Source: Apodemus sylvaticus
Lineage: Eukaryota > Chordata > Mammalia > Rodentia > Muridae
Reading direction: 5' to 3'
Assembly: GCF_947179515.1 (NCBI RefSeq)
Contig: NC_067481.1
Coordinates: 7,943,570 to 8,007,569 of the forward strand
Length of the DNA: 64,000 nucleotides
The notes under the pieces were generated by a model. That model did not search any database and was not told the origin of the DNA. It worked only from the letters and a program-made list of their open reading frames with translations. Positions 10,255-20,633 of this stretch are shown here, piece after piece (position 1 is the stretch's first letter; every line of letters begins with the position of its first letter). The position numbers and the translations under genes are program-made.

Positions 10255-10746
10255 TCTCTCTCTCCTGAATTGCTCTGTTTGATCTCAAACTAACTCTAGC
10301 AATCTGTTCTAATCTTCTGTCTCCTCCTCATTTTTTTTGGCTCCTTCTATCTTTACCCGTGTTCGTCTTATTCTCCCTTCAGCCTGTCTTTGTAAAACTC
10401 TTACAGAAAAACCTCCCTCTTCTTCCTCTCCTTCAGTGCCACTACCTCTTAAGTCACCTCCCTTTCCTCTCCTTGTCAGAGTTGGGCACCCTATTCTGTC
10501 AAATCTTTCTCTGCCACTCCGTCACTGTGTCTGCCCCTCAATTAGACATCACTTTCAAACATGGTTGCTTCCTTCTACAAACTGACTTTGAGAGTAAAGG
10601 TGTGTATTGAGGGCCTGTCTGTATTCCAGCTAGAGGGATTAAAGGTGTTCAAGGGCTGAGCCACACCACAACTAGAGACAGGGCTTTTTTCCCCCAGTAA
10701 ATAACACAATCTCGGGACTAACAGTGTGATCAAACACCCTGCAACA
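9970..10746 (-). mobile_element. Solo LTR, ERVK-type (BGLII-like), antisense
   Basis: On the plus strand the block runs TGTCACAG...CTGCAACA and is flanked by gtggat (9964-9969) and gtggac (10747-10752), a 6-bp duplication with one mismatch. Minus-strand reading gives an AATAAAAGT polyadenylation-like word near its 3' end. It contains a TC tract (10220-10266). Much of its body resembles the LTR at 37668-38360. There is no internal viral gene, so this is a recombined solo LTR. Confidence 0.8.
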
Positions 10747-11094
10747 GTGGACTTTGCCAGCCAGGGAACAGTGGGCCTTTTCAAACATAGAGCCTACCTG
10801 GGTAGCCAAAACCAGCATCTGGTGCATGCCATTTTCTGCACAGCCACTGTCTGACAGCCTGGTTCTCCTTTCTCTTTTCCCAGCTCAGCAAGGACCAGGA
10901 ACTCCTTTGTACTCAGTACTCAGTGTGAACCCAGTGTGGCCGCATAGCTTGTGCTGGGTTCTGTGTAGATGAGCCCGCGGCCCGGGGGGCACTGTCTCCA
11001 GGCCTTTCTTGGGAACTAACCCCCCACCCTCCACCTCAGCTCAGGCCTCTCTGTGGCCATTCTCACGAACCAGGACAGAAGTGGCTGAAAAGCA
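10747..11094. other. No feature recognised
   Basis: GC-moderate single-copy-looking sequence containing a short GC-rich patch near 10971-10995. Confidence 0.45.
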
Positions 11095-11540
11095 CAGAGA
11101 TCTATGGGGTTTAATAAGGACATCCAAGACGGCGTTATTGCGGTTTTCTGGTGACATTAGCTCTTTGGGGAGGTAAATTTCTTTCCTTTTAATCCACTGT
11201 TTCTTAAGCAGGTGACCCGCTCTGTGTTATTACAAGCAGGTTATTATGACCATAAATCCTTCCGCTTCTGCTTCTTCCATTTACATTAAATATAGTCTCG
11301 GTTATGGCGTCTAAATTAGCTTTCATAGGAGGAAATCTCGGTATAATTTAAAGGGGATGAGGAATGAGAGTGGAGTGGGGGAGGGGAGGGAAAAATGAGA
11401 ACAGAAAGAAGGTTTTGGACCCCAAATGAGAACCGAGCCTGGATCAGCCATTCCAAGGAGCTTAAGCCCTGCAAAATGAAGTTGTCCCAAAGAAGCCCTG
11501 TAATCCAGATGCTCCATTGTAATATCTGCACTGCTAAGCC
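11095..11540. promoter_or_regulatory. Strong candidate conserved non-coding element
   Basis: About 450 bp free of repeats, AT-rich but compositionally complex, with many short motif-like words: ggtgacattagctc, ttttaatccac, gaccataaatcc (posterior HOX/CDX-like), ctaaattagctttc and ggtataattta. No coding frame is convincing. Texture resembles deeply conserved developmental enhancers; conservation itself is not demonstrated here. Confidence 0.5.
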
Positions 11541-11899
11541 ACCCAGTCAAAAAGATGGAGACAGTTCTTGCATGGTTTCGGTTATAGAGCATTCTAGAGA
11601 AAAAGAAAACCCACAACCATGGAGATGAGATTGGTCAGCAGTTGTCAGGAATTCCTTGGGAACAGGGGCAGGGATGGAGAGGTGGAACTCGGAGCATTTG
11701 TAGGACAGCAGAAGTACATTGTGTGGCACGGGGATGCTGGAGCCTCGATGTCAATGACTTCAGTGTCAGTCCATCCGTTGAGGGACTCTATGCACCACAC
11801 AGCTGAGGTCTGAATAATAAGACTGTGAAGCAGGTAGGAAGGGTGCTCGTATTTTCTTGGTTTTCTGCAAAGCTACTAAAATATAGTCTCTGAGTAAAA
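11541..11899. other. No feature recognised
   Basis: Single-copy-looking sequence between the candidate enhancer and a B3 element. Confidence 0.45.
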
Positions 11900-12118
11900 G
11901 GGAGAGATGGCTCAGTGGTTAAAAGCATGTGCTGCTCTTGCAGAGGACATGAGTTCAGTTGCCAGCACCCACCCTGGTTGGTGACTCACAACTGCCTCTG
12001 ACTCCAACGTCAGATCTATCGCCATCTTCTGGCCACCATGGGTACTGAACTACTTGTGTGCCCATATCTCTACATACATACATGTGTGTGATTAAAAATA
12101 AAGTAAACTTAAATAAAG
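11900..12118 (+). mobile_element. B3 SINE
   Basis: 'gggagagatggctcagtggt' head, B3 body with 'ccatcttctggccaccatgg', and an AT-rich tail with aataaag. Confidence 0.85.
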
Positions 12119-12317
12119 AATGGTAGGGGGAGCACATGAGCTTGTGGGAGTCTCCTGAAGCTTTGGTGTGCTTGCGGCTCACTTACCCCAAGCAGTGAGT
12201 GGACTCAGCGGGAGACAGGCCCGCCCCACAGGATGTGCGGTTTGCACGCCCAGCTTCCTTCTTTTCCTGTCTCCACTCTGTGGCCAAGGGTCTGAGCTGC
12301 AGCAATGACTCAAAGCG

Positions 12318-12515
12318 AGCAGGGCGTGGCTGCACATGCCCTTAATCTCAGCAACTCTGTCTGTGAGTTCAAGGCTAGCTTGGTCTACAAAGCGAGTTCC
12401 AGGACAGCCAGGGTCTCATGGTGAGATCCTGACTTGAGAAAACCAACCAACCAACGAACCAACCAATCAACAAAATAACAAAACAACAAACAACAAAACA
12501 ACAAAAACAAAACAT
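12318..12515 (+). mobile_element. B1 SINE with shortened centre
   Basis: 'gcagggcgtggctgcacatg' to 'gttccaggacagccagggtc', missing some central B1 sequence, followed by a long AACC/AAAC-rich tail. Confidence 0.8.
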
Positions 12516-12633
12516 TCAAATTCTTGGATGTATTGTGTGTGTCTTATCAAAGTTTCAATTTGTATTTCTCTGATGACTGAGGAGAAGGGGAAAATCTAGG
12601 CCCATTTGCCATTTCTGAGTGTTTTAAAAACAA

Positions 12634-12758
12634 GGTGTGTGTGTGTGAGAGAGAGAGGGGGGGGAGGGGGAGGCAGAGGGAGGAAGAGAGGAGAGATGGG
12701 GAGGGAGATGGGATGGAAGGAGGGAAGGGAGAGGAAGGGGAGAGGGTGGGAGGGGCAT
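12634..12758. repeat. TG then purine-rich (GA/GGA)n tract
   Basis: About six TG units pass into more than 100 bp of nearly pure purine. Such tracts can form triplex DNA. Confidence 0.9.
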
Positions 12759-13048
12759 GGGGGAAGGATAACCTTGGGTGTTGTTTCTCATGTTCCACCT
12801 AGTTTGAGACGGGGTTTCTTACTGTTGTGGTTACCCTCGGCCACTCTCTTTCCCTCCCATTTCTAGTTGTTACACTGTGATTACAGCTGTGCTATTGTGT
12901 CTGGATTTTATGTGAGTTTTGAGATGATGACCTCATCTTATCAGGCTTTTGTGGCCTTTGTACCCTGGGCCGTCTTCCTGTTCGTTCTCTTTTCTTGTTA
13001 AATCTTTTGTCTCTCTCTGTGTCTGTGTGGGCACATGTGTGCCATAGT
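12759..13048. other. No feature recognised
   Basis: Short spacer between simple repeats with no identifiable element. Confidence 0.4.
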
Positions 13049-13099
13049 GTGTGTGTGTGTGTGTGTACATGCATGCAAAAACATATACACACACTCATG

Positions 13100-13142
<43 letters not shown>
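13049..13142. repeat. (TG)n...(CA)n compound microsatellite
   Basis: TG units (13049-13068) are separated by a short spacer from a long CA tract (13084-13142). The two tracts are reverse complements, so the stretch can fold on itself. Confidence 0.97.
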
Positions 13143-13149
13143 AGATACG

Positions 13150-13352
13150 AGGACAACTTCCATTGTTAGTCTTCCTCCTTTGAGACAGTCTCTTGTTTAT
13201 TGACGCACAGGCCAGGGATTCTCCTGCTTCTGTCTCCCATTTTGTAGCACCCCTGGGATTATGGCTGTCATTGCCACCTCCCGCTTTGACATGAGCCTGA
13301 GGCTTCCTCGTGGTCAGTGCTTTGCCCACAGAGCCTTCTCCCCAGCCCTGTG
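13150..13352 (-). mobile_element. B4-class SINE, antisense
   Basis: 'tttgagacagtctcttgttt', 'ctcctgcttctgtctcccat' and the head complement 'gagccttctccccagccc'. Confidence 0.6.
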
Positions 13353-13639
13353 CATGTTATGGTTACTGTGTTGTTCTGGGTTACATAAGGATTATTGTGT
13401 CTCCTTTCCCGGAGTGTATGTTCCACACTTTTTAATCTATTATTTATTTTCCCTTTCTTTCATCACCTGTATTGTCCTCTGTCTGTTTCTGAATAGATAC
13501 ACGAATTACAAATATTTTTCCTCTCAGTGGATGTTTCCCTTTTCATTTTCTTAATGGAGTCTTTCAGCAAGGTTTTTCAATTTTACTGAAGTTAATTTTG
13601 TCATTAAAAACAAAAATGACGGCAGGCAGGGGGGTTGGC

Positions 13640-13825
13640 AGACAGGGGAGATGGCTCGGCAGTTAAGGCTGCTCCTTTCCACTCCTATGGTGGACCTGAT
13701 TTCAGTCCCTGGCACCCAAGTCAGGAGGGCTCGCAACTGCATGCATATGGCGCATATTCATAAACACGTGACCATAAATAAAAACAAAGTCTTCATAAAT
13801 AAAAACAAAATCTTCAAAAATTAAA
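13640..13825 (+). mobile_element. B3-like SINE, diverged
   Basis: 'ggggagatggctcggcagtt' head and A-rich ATAAA tail; the middle is short and diverged. Confidence 0.55.
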
Positions 13826-13901
13826 AAACTTGTCTGGACCTCAATCAACAACAAATATATGTATTTACCCATATATATCCAAGTATATATCTATTCAGGT
13901 A

Positions 13902-14090
13902 TCCTGGTGTGATGGAACATGCCTGGAACACCAACACTGCAGAGACTGAGGCAGGAGGATTGCCAAGACTTGAAGGCCAGCTTGCGCTATAGACAAATAC
14001 CAGGTCCATGAGGGGGTATTGTGACAAGACCCTGTCTGATAACCACCAAAAAAATAAATAAATAAATAAAATAAAATAAAGAGAAAAAAA
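13902..14090 (+). mobile_element. B1-related SINE, old
   Basis: 'tcctggtgtgatggaacatg', 'ctgaggcaggaggattgcca' and 'gacaagaccctgtctgataa', then an AAATAAAT tail. Diverged B1 (proto-B1 or B1F type). Confidence 0.65.
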
Positions 14091-14119
14091 GAAAGGGGAT
14101 TTAGTCTTCTCTGTAAAAT

Positions 14120-14282
14120 CTTTTTTTGTTGTTGTTTTGTTTTAGTTTTGTTTTGTTTTGTTTTTCCGAGACAGGGTTTCTCTGTGTAGTCCTGGCTGTC
14201 CTGGAACTCACTCTGTAGACCAGGCTGGCTTCGAAAATCCACCTGCCGCTGCCTCCCAAGTGCTGGGATTAAAGGCGCATGC

Positions 14283-14283
<1 letters not shown>
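14120..14283 (-). mobile_element. B1 SINE, antisense
   Basis: GTTTT-rich tail complement, then 'ccgagacagggtttctctgt' through 'gggattaaaggcgcatgcca'. A CCG tract begins exactly where the B1 head should end. Confidence 0.95.
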
Positions 14284-14314
<31 letters not shown>

Positions 14315-14316
14315 AC
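14284..14316. repeat. (CCG)n trinucleotide tract
   Basis: About ten CCG/GCC units grow from the end of the antisense B1, followed by CCACTG-type imperfect units to about 14338. Confidence 0.97.
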
Positions 14317-14649
14317 ACCACTGCCACTGCTGCCGCCGATCTTTATCATGTCATATAAATATTTATTCCTATGTTTTGAGAAGCTACAGTATATCCTTTT
14401 CTACTTAAGCCTGTGATTCTTCTTAATGTAATCAGTGTATGGCGTGGGGGTAGGGTCATTTTCTGAATGGGTCTTCAATTTTTTTCTAGCAACATTTGTT
14501 GGAAATATTTCTCCATTGAGTTGCCTTGGTAATTTGAAAAAAAGCAGTTGACTTCTTCTGGGGGAGATGTGAACAAATGTCTACTCACCCCAGCCAGGTA
14601 ACCAAATTGAGATCCAAGTAAGGATATCACTAGTGTCCAATTTGGTAAA
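14317..14649. other. No feature recognised
   Basis: AT-rich spacer. Some words are LINE-like but too short to assign. Confidence 0.4.
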
Positions 14650-15019
14650 TGTGGTGTCTGGGTAGGTATGGCCCCGATAGACTCACGTGTTTGAATGTTT
14701 GGCCACAGGGAGTGCCACTATTAGGGGGGTGTGGCTTTATTGGAGGAAGTATGTCACTAAGGGGTGGGCTTTGGGGTTACATATGTCCAAGCTATACCCA
14801 TTGTGAAATATGGTCTCCTTCTGTTGCCTGTGGATCAAGATGTAGACATCCCAACTCCTTCTCCAGCACCAGATTGGTCTGTTTGCTGCCATGCTTCCTA
14901 CCATGATGATAATGGACTAAACCTTGAAACTATAACCCAGCCCCAATTAAATGGTTTCCTTTATAAGACTTGCTATGTTCATGGTGTCTCTTCACTGCAA
15001 TGAAATCCTAACTAAGATG
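14650..15019 (+). mobile_element. MaLR LTR (MT-like)
   Basis: Starts TGTGGTGTCTGG and contains 'ggtatggccccgatagactc', 'atgataatggactaaacctt', 'cagccccaattaaatggttt' and an end near CTAACTAAGATG. Flanking gtaaa (14645-14649) and gtgaa (15020-15024) fit a 5-bp duplication with one mismatch, as expected for MaLR. Confidence 0.8.
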
Positions 15020-15400
15020 GTGAACCAATGAGTTTTATTGGGGTTACTTGCAGGAATATGGGTGAGGGGTTACTTACAGGAACAGAAATGACGCAAAGAC
15101 AGCTGTGTCATCAGGTCCCACCCCAGCATGGGTGACAGCTCACAAAAGCTGAGATCCTGGAATTACTGCATAGCTTCCAGACAGCTCAACCGGTTGGAGA
15201 CTGTCTCTTTCAGGCAGCTTGCCTGGTCAAAGCGTACCTCTCAGTAGGTCTTTCTGCTTACATAAGCCCGGAGAGGCAGGGATGCAGTGCATCTGCTCAG
15301 TTTCAGGAAATTCCTGAAGTTTCTGAGTTGTTTGCATCCCGAGTCTTAAGAAGCTTCCTTTAAGACATTATTGATCTTCAGGAGCTTCCCTCCAAGATGA
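15020..15400 (+). repeat. Probable rodent interspersed repeat, family unknown
   Basis: 'agttttattggggttacttg' followed by a second 'ggggttacttacaggaac' copy feels like a recurrent mouse repeat, but I cannot name it. No gene seen. Confidence 0.3.
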
Positions 15401-15432
15401 ACTGATGTATCTCAGAGGATGTTGCTGTCCAT

Positions 15433-15744
15433 TAGGACTGGGAAGACAGCTCAGCAGGCAATGTGAAGACAGGAGTTCAGGCCCACATAAAATGTTGATG
15501 GGGCATGATGACCCTTCTCTCATCCCAGCTCATGGCGGGGGCAATGGTAGGATCCCTGGAGCAAGCAGGCTAGCTAGACTAGCCCTGGGTTCAACCCTGG
15601 GTTCAACAGAGAGACCATGCCTTAATTTATAAGGTAAAGAGTGATCAAGGAAGGCACCTGACACCAACCTCTGGCCTCCACACACAGGTGCACACACATG
15701 TATGTACATCCCACACCCATGCAAATACACATACATCTTACAAG
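15433..15744 (+). mobile_element. B4-class (RSINE1-like) SINE
   Basis: 'gggaagacagctcagcaggc', 'ggatccctggagcaagcagg', 'ctagctagactagccctggg' and 'ccaacctctggcctccacac' appear in order. Contains a local duplication of 'ccctgggttcaa' (about 15584-15606). Confidence 0.8.
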
Positions 15745-15944
15745 TACGTACACATGCAAAATCAAGAAACTAGGCATGTGGAAGTCTTTTCTGGACTCAA
15801 CATTTTTTTAAATATCTGATCATTTGAATCCTCTGACGTCCTTTTCCAAAACCATTTTGGTCTTCTTCGTCCTTTACATTTCGAGAGCTTATGCAGTAGG
15901 AAGTGGTTGCTGCAGAGACCCATAACTGTGCAAAAATATTGAGA

Positions 15945-16490
15945 TGGACCAACTGGGAGTGCTCAGCAGTAGGTGAGATGGTGCTCAGCCCTTAACGGGA
16001 CATCTGTATTAACCCTACCACCACCATGGTTCAGGAAACATTGTAGAAGAGGAGACAGAAATGATAGAAGACCAAGGGGCTGGAGGAGGGCTGTGGACTG
16101 TGGCTTTTGCAAACAGGAGCTCATGACAGCTGTGGTTACCTGCATAAGACCTGCACTAGATCAAGCCAGTTAAAAATTCCAGTACAGGAGGGGAGGGGAT
16201 TCCCAGGCCCCAACCCTAACTGAGGAACATTTGACAGTTGATGGCTGTTGATGGAAGGAGAGTCTTTTCTCTGGGAATGCCCCCCACCCCAAAGCAGGTT
16301 CCCCATGTTCTTGTGGCCGACCCTCCACACATGGGTATATGACCCATGTTAGTAGGACTCAGTGAGTTATGTAAGAAGAGAGGACATGAAATCGGGAGGG
16401 AGACGTGATAGAGGTGCTGCAGGGAGTTGAAGGTGGTCAGGATGCATTGGAGACATGTGTGAAACTTTCCAAAAATAAATAAAATAGCAT
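15945..16490 (+). mobile_element. Rodent L1 3' UTR (Lx-type)
   Basis: 'ggacatctgtattaacccta', 'ggttcaggaaacattgtaga', 'cccaggccccaaccctaact' and a terminal 'aaaaataaataaaat' follow the order of old rodent L1 3' ends. 5' truncated; no ORF2 portion present. Confidence 0.65.
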
Positions 16491-16629
16491 TGTGTGTTGC
16501 AGTATCCCATTTATTATTCTCAGTGACCAGGGCAGGGTTCTTTGCCTAAAGCTTGCTGGATGGCTGCCCTGAAGGTCTCTTAGATTATGCAGTGCTCTTT
16601 TCTGTGAGTGTAGCCAATAAGACTCTGTA

Positions 16630-16830
16630 CTCATAATGAACGGCTCCTTCATTTTAATTCAGTTTGTGCAGTGAAAATGAATTTGCTGTGTTGATTGCTC
16701 CTCATTTAAACCATGACTTGATTAAAACAGGAAACACGGGGTACACTAGAGATTACACTGAGGTGATAGAAGCTTTAAATTCCATCCAAGTCAAGAGCCT
16801 TATCAAAGATTTAATTAAAAAACTTTTGTG
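16630..16830. promoter_or_regulatory. AT-rich low-repeat island, candidate regulatory
   Basis: Contains 'cattttaattcagtttg', 'gattaaaacaggaaac' and 'tcaaagatttaattaa'. No repeat words. Weak candidate only. Confidence 0.25.
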
Positions 16831-16831
16831 T

Positions 16832-16978
16832 AAGGGTGTGTGCCTGTGTGTGTTTATGTGCACTGTGTGTGTGCAGTGCCTTCAGAGGTCAGAAGAGGGC
16901 GCTGGGTTTCATGGAACTACAATTACAGGTGGTGCGAGTCATCATGTGTGTGCTAGGAACTGAACCTGCGTCTTCTGA
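16832..16978 (-). mobile_element. B3 SINE, antisense, truncated
   Basis: 'ttcagaggtcagaagagggc' through 'gtgctaggaactgaacctgc'; the head is missing. Confidence 0.75.
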
Positions 16979-16999
16979 AAGAATAACAAGGGATCTTAA

Positions 17000-17134
17000 T
17001 TTTTGAGATAGATCTAGCTTCATAGCCTAGGCTGGACAGAAGCTTGCTTGTCAGTGCAGGTTGGTTTTGAATTCCTAATCCCCCTGCCTCAGCCTCCTGG
17101 GCACTGGGATACAAGCACAGATCAAAACATTTGG
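17000..17134 (-). mobile_element. Old B1-like SINE, antisense
   Basis: 'ttttgagatagatctagctt' then 'cccctgcctcagcctcctgg' and 'cactgggatacaagcacaga'. Confidence 0.55.
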
Positions 17135-17435
17135 CTTCTTGATATGGTTATTTTAAACAGAACATCCTGCAGGTATTTTTATGGGGATTATAATATACAG
17201 ATCAATATAGAAAGAAAGTACATCTTTGACTGTAGCGTTGTCCGTTCATGAATGTGGCCCACTGCTCTAATTAATTAGCTCTTCTTTGATTTTTTTCAGC
17301 TGTGTTAAATGTTATTAAAGTAGTGAACACCTTGCCAAATCTTTTGCTAAATTTGTGACCAAGTGATTTGCATATCGTTAATAGGATTCATTCTTATTTT
17401 ATTTTCTAATTTTCGTTTTACTTTTAAGACAGACA
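17135..17435. promoter_or_regulatory. AT-rich low-repeat island with octamer-like site
   Basis: Contains 'ctaattaattagctc' (a TAAT palindrome, about 17268-17281) and an ATTTGCAT word near 17366. No repeat identified. A regulatory role is inferred from motif density only. Confidence 0.3.
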
Positions 17436-17680
<245 letters not shown>

Positions 17681-17744
17681 TCACTTAATTACTAGTATAT
17701 GTTGGTCCATTTTCTTCCATTTTAAAAGTAATGTGGGCTGTGGA

Positions 17745-18195
17745 TTTAGAGGTCAGAGAACAACCTAGACTGTCATCTCTTAGGAGGTGTCCTGTTTATA
17801 TATATAAATAATATATATATTAAAGATTTATGTATTATATATAAGTACACTGTAGCTGTCGTCAGACACCCCAGAAGAGGGCATCAGATCTCATTACAGA
17901 TAGTTGTAAGCTACCATGTGGTTGCTGGGAATTGAACACAGGGCCTTCAAAAGAGCAGTCAGTGCTCTTAACCTCTGATCTATCTCTCTAGCCCCCTGTT
18001 TATATTTTTGAGACAGAGTCTTTCACTGCCTCTTCCAAGTAGGCTAGGTTGACTGGCCAGCAGGCTTTCGTGTTTCACTTCTTTTTGGCCCCCACACTAG
18101 GGTTACGGCCACACACAACATAGCACCAGGTTTTTATGTGGGTGCTAGGGATTTGAACTCAGATCGTCATGCTTGCCTGAATCTCCCCATCGGGT
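17745..18195 (-). mobile_element. B4-class SINE, antisense, split by B2
   Basis: 'gtcagagaacaacctagact' on the left, and 'tgagacagagtctttcactg', 'ctaggttgactggccagcag' and 'ttgaactcagatcgtcatgc' on the right of a B2 insertion. Confidence 0.65.
17802..17994 (-). mobile_element. B2 SINE nested in B4-class SINE
   Basis: Antisense B2 with an AT-rich tail, flanked by exact 11-bp duplications cctgtttatat (17791-17801 and 17995-18005). Confidence 0.93.
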
Positions 18196-18199
18196 CCTC

Positions 18200-18460
18200 T
18201 CTTATTTTCTTATTAATCTTGGGAGAGGTTATCACTTCTTTTTGATCTTCAAAAATATTTGAAATTTGGGATTTGTTAAATTTCTTTTGGTTTTACCCTT
18301 TCCTAGTTCATGCGCATCTTCTCTTTGCTTTTAAATTTAATCATGCATACTTTGGATCCCAAGGTGTTGGATTTCAAACCCCCTTTTCTAACAAAGACAT
18401 TTTAAAGGTATCTCCTTATAGCCACTGCCTTGGAGGCATCCCGTAGGTCTGTAAATATGA
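18200..18460 (-). mobile_element. Ancient L1 ORF2 remnant, piece 1
   Basis: 'aaaggtatctccttatagcc' and 'ggcatcccgtaggtctgta' correspond to antisense mid-ORF2 of old mammalian L1. Fully decayed with no open frame. Appears collinear with pieces at 24510, 25580 and 27620. Confidence 0.45.
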
Positions 18461-18588
18461 GTTTATTGAAGTACAAATTGGGTACGATAAAGCCCACTAA
18501 TTCAAAGAATGAAATCTACTCAGTTTTGACTGTGACCAGCAATCTTCCTGTGACCAGCAATCCTCCTGTCTCCTACCATCACCTGTCA

Positions 18589-19022
18589 CCCTCCCTCCCT
18601 CCTTCTCTTCCTTTCTCTATCCATCCATCATCCATCCACTCATCCATTATCCATCCCTCTATCCCTTCATCCACCCACCCATCCATCCATCCACCCATCC
18701 ACCCACCCACCCACCCACCCACCCATCCATCCATCCATCCCTTCATCCATCCATCCATCTACCCATCCACCTACCCACTCAACAATCCATCCATCCACCC
18801 ATCTACCTATTCACCCATCCATTATTCATCCATCCATCCCTTCATCTATCCATCATCCACCCATCCACCTATCCACTCACCAATCCATCCATCCATCCAT
18901 CCATCCATCCATCTACCCATCCATCCATCCATTTATCTACCCACCCACCCACCCATCATCCATCCATCCATCCATCCATCCATCCATCCATCCATCTACC
19001 CATCCACCCATCCACTCATCCA
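18589..19022. repeat. (ATCC)n tetranucleotide tract, about 430 bp
   Basis: Imperfect CCAT units with CACC and CTAC variants. The 255-codon plus-strand frame crossing it encodes Pro-Ser-Ile-His repeats and is an artefact of a stop-free 4-bp repeat. Confidence 0.98.
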
Positions 19023-19160
19023 GTGTGTGCAGCTGTGCACACATGCACTATGGCACACACAGGAAGAACTGACAACCGATGGGAGTCAGTTCTCTCCCTC
19101 CACCGTTGGCTTTGAATGCTGCAGTCACTTTTACCCACTGAGCCATCACGCCAGCCCCAC
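19023..19160 (-). mobile_element. tRNA-derived SINE (B3A/B4 type), antisense
   Basis: 'ggagtcagttctctccctcc' and head complement 'actgagccatcacgccagcc'. The ATCC tract borders it. Confidence 0.7.
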
Positions 19161-19185
19161 TGACTTCCTTCTATTACTACAACTT

Positions 19186-19580
19186 TGCCCTTCATAGAAT
19201 TTCGCACCAGTCACATTGTACAGCATCTGTTTGCATCTGGCTCCTTCCGCTCTGCAGAATCCTTTTGATGGACACCCTCCCATGTTTTGTGGGTACCAGT
19301 TTATTCATATTGCTACTCGGAATCCCCTCTTGCTGCCTTTGCTTATCATTCTCCTGCTGATGGACATTGGGGTTGTGTCTATTTAGTGCTGTTATAAGCG
19401 AAGCTGCTACAGACATTCCTGTTAAGTCTTTGAGTGGACACGCATGTTTACTTCTCCTAGATCAATACACAGGAGTTTCTGGGTCGTCTGGTAAATGTAT
19501 ATTTACTTTCCCAGGAAACTTTACAAGGTGACTGTATAATTTTGTATTCTCAGAGTAAATCTGTTTTCTGTTATTCCATC
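19186..19580 (-). mobile_element. Ancient L1 3' ORF2 remnant, antisense
   Basis: 'ctgctgatggacattggggt', 'gctgttataagcgaagctgc' and 'acacaggagtttctgggtcg' match, with decay, the antisense C-terminal ORF2 region of old mammalian L1. The segment 18462-18535 may be its 3' flank, separated by the ATCC tract and a SINE. Confidence 0.6.
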
Positions 19581-19648
19581 TTGGCCAGAAGTAGAACCAT
19601 TATTTAGATTTGAGCAGTCAATTTTATTTTAAAGAAATTGAAAATAGA

Positions 19649-19797
19649 GATTTTTTTTTTTTTAAAGACAGAGTCTCTCATTTTGTAGCCCAAGTAAGTC
19701 TGGATTCACTATATTGCCCAGGCTGGCAACAAACTTAAGGCAACCCTCCTGCCTTAGTCTCCTGAGATTTACAGAAGTAAGCCACCACGCCATGCTT
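19649..19797 (-). mobile_element. Old B1-like SINE, antisense
   Basis: Poly-T, then 'agacagagtctctcattttg', 'attgcccaggctggcaacaa' and 'ccaccacgccatgctt'. Confidence 0.65.
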
Positions 19798-20029
19798 GAG
19801 AGAATGTGTTATTTATAAACTCGCCATCAGCCATTTCTGACCGTCTCCCCTCCTCAGAGTGGATTCAAACTTTCATCAGCTGGCACTTCTCTTGTGCTGG
19901 GAAACTTCCCACTACAGCCTCTGCAAGTGGGCCTGCTCTCTTGTGGGAAAAGGTCTATATTCAGACCTTTTATAAAATATCCTTTATTTAGAGGAGTTTT
20001 CTTGATGCTTTTTAATGGAAACATTATTG

Positions 20030-20285
20030 TTAGTACAGTGTATGTACATGTGTGATGTAGGTGTGCAAGGGTGAATGTCATAGTGTGTATATGTGGGGGG
20101 GGACATAAGTGTGTGTGTATGTATGTATGTGTGTGTGTGTGTGTGTGTGTGTGAGGGTGCATGGCCCTGTGTGTGTATGAGGGTGGATGCCCCTGTGTGT
20201 GTGTAGGTGCATGGCACTGTGTGTGTGTTTGTATGTGTGTGAAAAGGTACATGCCACTGTGTGTGTGTGTGTGTGTGTGTGTGTG
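20030..20285. repeat. TG-rich tract with GGTGCATG interruptions
   Basis: TG runs alternate with four copies of a GTGCATG(G)CC(A)CTG-type spacer (about 20156, 20186, 20206, 20246), giving a degenerate higher-order repeat. Open frames on both strands are artefacts. Confidence 0.95.
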
Positions 20286-20395
20286 CATGTCAGAGGACAA
20301 CTTTGTGGAGTCCTTTTTCCCTTGTTGCAGGGATCAAACGTCTGTGGTCCAGCTTTCAGGGCAAGTATTTTTACTCACTGAGAAATCTGTACAGA
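20286..20395 (-). mobile_element. tRNA-derived SINE fragment, antisense
   Basis: 'gtcagaggacaactttgtgg' and 'caagtatttttactcactga' are antisense B3A/B4-type words. Confidence 0.55.
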
Positions 20396-20441
20396 CACCC
20401 ATATACATACATATAATTAAAATAATACAAGTAAATAACCT

Positions 20442-20570
20442 TTTATTTTGGTTTTTCAAGACAGAGTTTCCCTGTGTTATCCTAGTAGCTGTAGACCAGG
20501 CTGGCCTCGAACTCAGAGATCTGCCTGCCTCTACCCTGAGTGCTGAGATTAAAGGAGAGTGCTAATATTG
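20442..20570 (-). mobile_element. B1 SINE, antisense, with deletions
   Basis: 'caagacagagtttccctgtg', 'gtagaccaggctggcctcga' and 'tgctgagattaaaggagagt'. Confidence 0.85.
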
Positions 20571-20633
20571 GCAGAAATAAATAATTTCTGTAAACTTTTA
20601 TTGCAACAGATTAATATTTTTTCTTTCTACTTT

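Noticed and set aside
18430..19197. 255-codon plus-strand open frame
   Set aside because: It is created by the stop-free ATCC tetranucleotide tract; the protein is a Pro-Ser-Ile-His repeat with no domain.
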